Shown here piece by piece: positions 20,856 through 24,391 of a stretch of DNA of 24,391 nucleotides. Within the stretch, counting starts at the first letter, position 1. Every line of letters starts with the position of its first letter. Under the pieces are notes generated by a model that ran no database searches, was not told the DNA's origin, and worked only from the letters and a program-made list of their open reading frames with translations. This DNA is from DATKGP01 sp035510775 (GTDB lineage: Bacteria > Patescibacteriota > UBA1384 > 2-12-FULL-50-11), in contig DATKGP010000041.1 of the NCBI GenBank assembly GCA_035510775.1, positions 1-24,391 on the forward strand, in the 5' to 3' direction. The position numbers and the translations under genes are program-made.

Positions 20856-21431
20856 ATGACCCGACCAAGATACTACATAGTGATTTTTTGGCTGGTTGAC
20901 ATTGCCGGCTTGGCGGTGGCCTGGCGATGGTTGCCGACCGTCACCGCCCAAGTCGCCTTAGTTATCGCTTTGGCAATTTTAATTGGTTTTAGCCTAGCTG
21001 ACATCTACGAGCCGCTTTTTTTCGGTACCTTCGCCTTTACCCTGCTACTTATTAACTACCTTGAAATCGTCCGCCAGTTTAACCCCCTACTAATTTCCCT
21101 AATGACCGCCGGCACGGTCTTGATTATCGGCCAGGCGGCCGAGCATTATTTAACCCGGCGAGAAAAAAGCTGGCGACAGATTTCTTACTGGCTTATCTTG
21201 GCTTTTCTCATCGCCCAAGCCCAGATGCTGGTTTCGTACTGGCCAGTCTCGATGTTCAACCGGACTTCAATCCTCCTGGTAATTTTCTACGGCCTTTGGC
21301 AGATGTTTCGCTTTCAACCAGATTCCAGCCGGCTGGCCTGGGTCGCCCATTTTGTCTATATCGGCGTTGCTGCTATTGTAATAGTAGGAACAATTATATG
21401 GGCAAACTACCCGCAGCTACTACCTTTCTAG
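20856..21431 (+). CDS. Polytopic membrane protein of unknown function
   Basis: I do not recognise this 191-aa protein. It has about six hydrophobic segments (roughly residues 6-22, 29-48, 55-68, 75-91, 107-126, 132-148 and 160-182, some short), few charged loops and no motif I know. ATG at 20856 is preceded by TAAGG; GTG at 20853 is the alternative. It lies 10 bp after the LCP gene and overlaps the PpiC-type gene by 34 nt, so it belongs to the same operon and probably to envelope assembly. Confidence 0.75.
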   Translation: MTRPRYYIVIFWLVDIAGLAVAWRWLPTVTAQVALVIALAILIGFSLADIYEPLFFGTFAFTLLLINYLEIVRQFNPLLISLMTAGTVLIIGQAAEHYLTRREKSWRQISYWLILAFLIAQAQMLVSYWPVSMFNRTSILLVIFYGLWQMFRFQPDSSRLAWVAHFVYIGVAAIVIVGTIIWANYPQLLPF

Positions 21432-22444
21432 GCACGGTGAAGAACTTCTTTATGGTTGTTTGGCAGGTAATCGTCGCCCTGTGCCGGTGGATCGGCTATT
21501 ATCTGAAAAAATTCTGGATTTGGCTGCGGCTGCACGTGCCGTTTTTGGAGGCCTACATTCAGCGCCACGCCATGAACCCGTCGGCAATTTTTGTCGATTT
21601 GGCGCTGTTAGTTTTAGTAATTTACGTAATCTTCGGCTCGCTCGGCTACTATTTGGTTTATCACAAAAAAACCGAGGGACGGTTCACTGAAACTTTGAGC
21701 ATTCTTTATCCGTATCCAGCCGCTCGAGTAAACAATTCCGTGATTTGGAGCCACCGTTTCTTCCAACGGCTACGTTTCCTGGACACATTCAACGGCCAAG
21801 TCCCCAGCGACGCTACTTCTAAGCCACCGACCGACGTCGAGCTTCGTTCGCAAATTATGCAGGGTCTAGTCGAGGATCAGGTTTTGCTTTTTGAAGCCAA
21901 AAAACTCAACGTAACCGTCAGTACCGACGAGATTAACCAGGCCTACAACGCCCAAAAAGCCAAGACTGACAATTTTGAGCAGAAAATCGAACAACTCTAC
22001 GGGATGAGCGTCTCGGAATTCAAAGACGTTCTGGCCGAGCGATTGCTTCAAGAAAAAGTCAAAGGCGCCGTTTTAACCCGAGTTAGAGTTCGGCATATTC
22101 TAACTTCCGATTTAAGCGCCGCCAATCAAGCTAAGGCCGCCTTGGCTGCCGGCACAGATTTTGCCGCGGTTGCCAAGCAGTACAGTCAAGATGCCCAAAC
22201 CAAGGACACCGGCGGTGATTTGGGTTACTGGACCAAGGGCGAGCTGGCCGGTCAAATTAACCAAGCTTTTGAGGACGCGGCTTTTTCTCTGCCGGTTAAT
22301 CAGATTTCTGACCCGATTCAGAGCCAGTTTGGCTATCACATTATTCAGGTGACGGAAAAAACCGGCAGCAATTACGAGACCTACTCCGACTGGCTGACCG
22401 GCGTCGAGCACAACTATAAAATTAAGACCTATATTCCAATATAG
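21398..22444 (+). CDS. Membrane-anchored parvulin-type peptidyl-prolyl isomerase (SurA/PrsA-like)
   Basis: It is a foldase for proteins outside the membrane. The 348-aa protein has hydrophobic segments at about residues 12-33 and 62-86, then a SurA-N-like helical chaperone region (about 140-225, with EIMQGLVEDQ-like and DEINQAYNAQ segments). The rotamase domain follows (about 228-330): VRHIL, GTDFAAVAKQYSQD, GGDLGYWTKGEL, FEDAAFSLPVNQIS and FGYHIIQV, all family signatures. The chosen ATG (21398) has AGGA 8 nt upstream; a longer frame to 21296 reads the previous gene out of frame. Last gene of the tsaE operon. Exported LCP-type proteins are likely clients. Confidence 0.9.
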   Translation: MGKLPAATTFLGTVKNFFMVVWQVIVALCRWIGYYLKKFWIWLRLHVPFLEAYIQRHAMNPSAIFVDLALLVLVIYVIFGSLGYYLVYHKKTEGRFTETLSILYPYPAARVNNSVIWSHRFFQRLRFLDTFNGQVPSDATSKPPTDVELRSQIMQGLVEDQVLLFEAKKLNVTVSTDEINQAYNAQKAKTDNFEQKIEQLYGMSVSEFKDVLAERLLQEKVKGAVLTRVRVRHILTSDLSAANQAKAALAAGTDFAAVAKQYSQDAQTKDTGGDLGYWTKGELAGQINQAFEDAAFSLPVNQISDPIQSQFGYHIIQVTEKTGSNYETYSDWLTGVEHNYKIKTYIPI

Positions 22445-22461
22445 CGCACCCGACCATGAGC

Positions 22462-22560
22462 GACGAGCGAGCGAGTCGCGAACGGAAGCCGCGAGAAACG
22501 ATACAATATTCCTAATCGTTTTGTAGCGGCGAGCGGAGGACTGGCGACCTCCGTGACAGG
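22462..22560. repeat. GAGCGAG repeat and tRNA-Asp remnant downstream of tRNA-Asp
   Basis: GACGAGCGAGCGAG (22462-22475) resembles the repeat beside tRNA-Gln. At 22544-22560 GCGACCTCCGTGACAGG repeats the anticodon-arm/variable part of tRNA-Asp (22594-22612) with a 3-nt deletion. The rest of the stretch 22445-22570 shows nothing further. Confidence 0.5.
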
Positions 22561-22570
22561 TATAACGTTG

Positions 22571-22644
22571 CGCAGCCGACGAGGCTCGAACTCGCGACCT
22601 CCGCCGTGACAGGGCGGCGCTCTAACCAACTGAGCTACGGCTGC
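22571..22644 (-). tRNA. tRNA-Asp(GUC)
   Basis: The cloverleaf is complete. Acceptor GCAGCCG pairs with CGGCTGC, the anticodon stem CCGCC/GGCGG holds loop CTGTCAC with anticodon GTC, and the T loop is TTCGAGC. The discriminator is G, as usual for Asp. CAACG follows, so CCA is not encoded. Confidence 0.95.
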
Positions 22645-22649
22645 ATACT

Positions 22650-22655
22650 ATTTTA
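22650..22655 (-). promoter_or_regulatory. -10 box of tRNA-Asp
   Basis: TAAAAT on the minus strand predicts transcription starting at 22643-22644, i.e. at the mature tRNA end. No clear -35. Confidence 0.45.
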
Positions 22656-22925
22656 GGCGCTTTAAACCAGTTCTCGTCCCTCGTAAACTCGGGACTCGCT
22701 CCTCGCCATCTATCAGTGGCTCGTAGTAAGCTACGGGTGCACAAGGTATATTTTCCCAAAAATAGTCAAAAAAATCTAGAGAGGCGCATTGTGCCAAAAC
22801 AATTCGCCAGATATTTCCTTGCTGTCGGCTGCGCATATTGTTTCCAAAGCTCTAGTTTAGGTCGGTTAAGCCCTGAATTTTTTATCACATTTGACAAACC
22901 GTTTTTTACTCGTCAAGGTATAAGT
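22656..22925. other. Intergenic stretch with small hairpins, no gene recognised
   Basis: It contains GTCCC/GGGAC (near 22677-22694), CGTAG-taag-CTACG (near 22722-22735) and TTGACA (22891-22896), but no protein frame I trust. An open frame from 22716 joins the downstream gene without a stop; its composition is unlike a protein and it begins inside a hairpin. Confidence 0.4.
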
Positions 22926-23111
22926 ATGGACGAACCCATTGGCGAGCAATCGCAACAGCCGACCCCCGCTCCATCGCAGCCGGCCGCACCCGCGCCAGCT
23001 CCGATGACGATGCCGGAGGAGAAAAAGGGTAGCTGGGTTACCACCCTAGTCTGGATCGTCGTTCTGGCGGTCGTTATCTACGGTGTGATCTGGTATATCT
23101 GGCTAAGGTAA
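22926..23111 (+). CDS. Small Pro/Ala/Gln-rich single-pass membrane protein
   Basis: The 61-aa protein has an acidic start (MDEPIGEQ), a Pro/Ala-rich linker (residues 9-28), EEKKGS, then one hydrophobic helix to the end (about 39-59, WVTTLVWIVVLAVVIYGVIW), finishing LR. This looks like a tail-anchored protein with its N-terminus in the cytoplasm. AAGG lies 7 nt before the ATG. Function unknown. It follows tRNA-Asp divergently and precedes the YgjP-like gene by 63 bp. Confidence 0.65.
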   Translation: MDEPIGEQSQQPTPAPSQPAAPAPAPMTMPEEKKGSWVTTLVWIVVLAVVIYGVIWYIWLR

Positions 23112-23136
23112 TTAATTTTAATTACTGGCAAGACAA

Positions 23137-23157
23137 AGCTCGCCTCGCGGGTGAGCT
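23137..23157 (+). terminator. Hairpin between small membrane protein and YgjP-like gene
   Basis: AGCTCGCC pairs with GGGTGAGCT around TCGCG; only a weak U-containing stretch (CTTGCT) follows. It may be an attenuator or a weak terminator. Confidence 0.35.
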
Positions 23158-23174
23158 CTTGCTACTCTGCAAAG

Positions 23175-23855
23175 ATGATGAATCTTGAAGATATTGTTGT
23201 GAAGCGTTTTTCGTCGGCTCGAAGTTTGAAACTGCGAGTTTTGCCCGACGGTAAAGTTTCCGTGACCGCTCCCCGCTTTACGCCCGAAAGGGTCATCACA
23301 GCCTTCATTGCCAAGCACCAAGACTGGATTGAGGAAAAAACCAACCAAATCTTGGAAAAACGCCGGAATCTAACAGCCAGTCAAGAAAAGCTTTTCTTTC
23401 ATGGTCGCGAGTATCAGTTTCGCCTCAACGTAACCACAGCCCAAAAAGCCGGGATGGCTTTTTCCGGCGAAAAATTGATTGTGACCTGCGACAGTGAAGA
23501 TCACCAGAAAGTTCGGCAAATACTGGAAAAGTGGTATCGTGACCAGGCCAAAAAATATTTTCCCGAGCGAGTAAAACTGCTTTGCGATGTCGCCAATCTC
23601 GACGTTGCGAAGGTTCGGATTGCCGATCAACGGAGCCGCTGGGGATCGTGTTCTAGCCGCACGACAATTTCGCTCAACTGGCGGTTAATTCAAGCCCCGG
23701 ATTGGGTTTCGGATTACGTTATCTACCACGAATTGTCGCATTTGGTTCATATGAACCACTCCCAGCATTTTTGGGCGGAATTGGCCAAGTACGTCCCAAA
23801 GTACCAAGAAGCCGAAAAGTGGCTCAAAACCAATCACCAACTCTTGAATTTTTAG
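23175..23855 (+). CDS. YgjP-like (M48/WSS-type) zinc metallopeptidase domain protein
   Basis: The 226-aa protein matches the YgjP/DUF45 family: an N-terminal beta-rich part with SARSLKLRVLPDGKVSVTAP, FHGREYQF, then RSRWGSCSS (around 156-164), ISLNWRLIQAP, and the zinc site YHELSHLVHMNHSQHFW, in which HELSH (185-189) supplies two His and the catalytic Glu and a later His the third ligand. Substrates of the family are not established to my knowledge. I chose ATG at 23175 over GTG at 23151, which lies in the hairpin; ATG at 23178 is equally possible. Confidence 0.9.
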   Translation: MMNLEDIVVKRFSSARSLKLRVLPDGKVSVTAPRFTPERVITAFIAKHQDWIEEKTNQILEKRRNLTASQEKLFFHGREYQFRLNVTTAQKAGMAFSGEKLIVTCDSEDHQKVRQILEKWYRDQAKKYFPERVKLLCDVANLDVAKVRIADQRSRWGSCSSRTTISLNWRLIQAPDWVSDYVIYHELSHLVHMNHSQHFWAELAKYVPKYQEAEKWLKTNHQLLNF

Positions 23856-23866
23856 GGCAAAGAGAC

Positions 23867-23890
23867 GCCCCGCACTAAATGGCACGGGGC
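23867..23890. other. GC hairpin after the YgjP-like gene
   Basis: GCCCCG and CGGGGC pair across 12 nt, 11 bp after the stop codon. No U run, so at best a processing or weak termination site. Confidence 0.35.
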
Positions 23891-23911
23891 TGGGAATCCC
23901 TCTGACGTGGT

Positions 23912-24148
23912 CTAATCTGTTAAAAGATATGCACCTCGAAGAGGGATTGGGAAGACGAACATATACCAGAGAGTGGCAAGCCACCAGAATAGCAAGGTCC
24001 GCTTAAAGGGTCGAGACACCCATGACGGAGTGGCTTGTCGCCACAATACAATGAACGTCCCGACAGGGAAGCCAACAGTCGTCCCGTAAGGAAAAATTTC
24101 CCAGTCGAAGATTTGTTGGCTTTCGTGCGGCGGCGGATGCCGCCGCAC
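23912..24148 (-). CDS. Possible small membrane protein
   Basis: This 78-codon frame starts with GTG at 24148, inside a perfect 9-bp hairpin, and has no Shine-Dalgarno. The translation contains two plausible membrane segments (about residues 24-36 and 48-67, rich in Trp, Phe and Leu). It may be real, perhaps with a later start, or chance. I do not recognise it. Confidence 0.3.
   Translation of the reverse strand: MRRHPPPHESQQIFDWEIFPYGTTVGFPVGTFIVLWRQATPSWVSRPFKRTLLFWWLATLWYMFVFPIPLRGAYLLTD
24125..24148. repeat. Perfect GC palindrome
   Basis: GTGCGGCGG (24125-24133) pairs with CCGCCGCAC (24140-24148) around CGGATG. Confidence 0.6.
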
Positions 24149-24155
24149 TGATGTT

Positions 24156-24259
24156 GGATCGACAAGTCACTTGAAGGTTTTCACCAGAGCACCGCTAGTC
24201 GATCCGTGGGAGCCGCCACGAGTTGTGTAGTCTTTCGACAACGATATACTCGGCGGCTC
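24156..24259. repeat. Two consecutive inverted repeats at the right edge
   Basis: GGATCGAC (24156-24163) with GTCGATCC (24198-24205), then GAGCCGCC (24210-24217) with GGCGGCTC (24252-24259). Both have 34-nt loops. They fill the gap between two minus-strand frames and may be a structured leader or terminator region. Confidence 0.5.
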
Positions 24260-24274
24260 AATCGTTGCCCAAGC

Positions 24275-24391
24275 TTACCGGCCGTTGCCGTTTTTCTCGA
24301 GCCTCATCCACTCATCGTAAAGCCAAGTCGCGAACTGGCTAAGCGTCTTCCACGTACCCATCTTGTGAATGTGGCCATCGGTGTAGCGCTT
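24275..24391 (-). CDS. C-terminal end of an unrecognised gene (cut by window edge)
   Basis: The minus-strand frame enters at the right edge and ends in TAA at 24275. The 38 visible residues include GHIHKMGTWKTLSQF and WLYDEWMRLEKNGNG. Codon choice resembles the neighbouring genes. No family is recognised from this fragment. Confidence 0.5.
   Translation of the reverse strand, partial: KRYTDGHIHKMGTWKTLSQFATWLYDEWMRLEKNGNGR

Noticed and set aside
21296..21397. Upstream start of the PpiC-type gene
   Set aside because: It would translate the preceding gene's coding region out of frame; AGGA precedes ATG 21398.
22716..22925. 70-codon extension of the small membrane protein
   Set aside because: The frame starts in a hairpin, has no ribosome site, and AAGG precedes the internal ATG at 22926.

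Overview
The window looks like part of a streamlined bacterial chromosome of the Candidate Phyla Radiation (Patescibacteria) type. This is inferred from gene content. Housekeeping genes are packed with 1 to 47 nt overlaps. Several standard proteins are shortened or have lost catalytic motifs: Der without its KH domain, PriA without helicase motifs, an Lgt-like protein without its key residues, a half-length TsaB and a diacylglycerol-kinase fold with a broken GGDGT. Peptide deformylase and Met-tRNA formyltransferase are fused, tRNA genes lack an encoded CCA, and intergenic spaces carry AT-rich inverted repeats and GAGCGAAGCGAG-type repeats. No genus can be assigned from what is visible.

Left part (1-7200): a minus-strand pair of membrane protein and membrane-anchored ClpC-like AAA+ ATPase (cut by the window edge) shares a TGA/ATG overlap. 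Next to it lies an isolated plus-strand 707-aa protein with a tail-fibre-like N-terminus and an Asp-box beta-propeller. A minus-strand translation operon def-fmt/rpsP follows, ending in a good terminator, with a small 3-TM protein gene upstream. A gene-free stretch of about 300 bp then has a promoter, many hairpins and a terminator, and is probably an unassigned structured RNA.

Middle part (7200-13920): priA-like and der diverge; lepB and tRNA-Val(CAC) lie on the minus strand; an lgt-like gene lies on the plus strand. The classic infC-rpmI-rplT operon is present, with infC probably starting at a non-canonical AUA. A degenerate lipid/NAD-kinase-fold gene and a bactofilin gene form another minus-strand unit.

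Right part (13920-24391): a divergent control region with three 33-bp-spaced palindromes separates bactofilin from uvrA-rnhB. Then come rnpB (RNase P RNA, interrupted by an AT-rich insertion), tRNA-Gln(UUG) and a broken second tRNA-Gln copy. The following operon is tsaE-tsaB-LCP-membrane protein-PpiC foldase, linking tRNA t6A modification with envelope assembly. tRNA-Asp(GUC), a small Pro/Ala-rich membrane protein, a YgjP-like metalloprotease and the end of an unrecognised minus-strand gene complete the window.

A recurring feature is promoter placement. For uvrA, tsaE and the lgt-like gene, the -10 box predicts transcription starting exactly on the first base of the start codon. The same spacing rule gives the expected 5' end of rnpB and very short leaders for three tRNAs. 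This suggests that leaderless transcription is common in this organism. All function calls rest on motif recognition by eye; no database search was possible.
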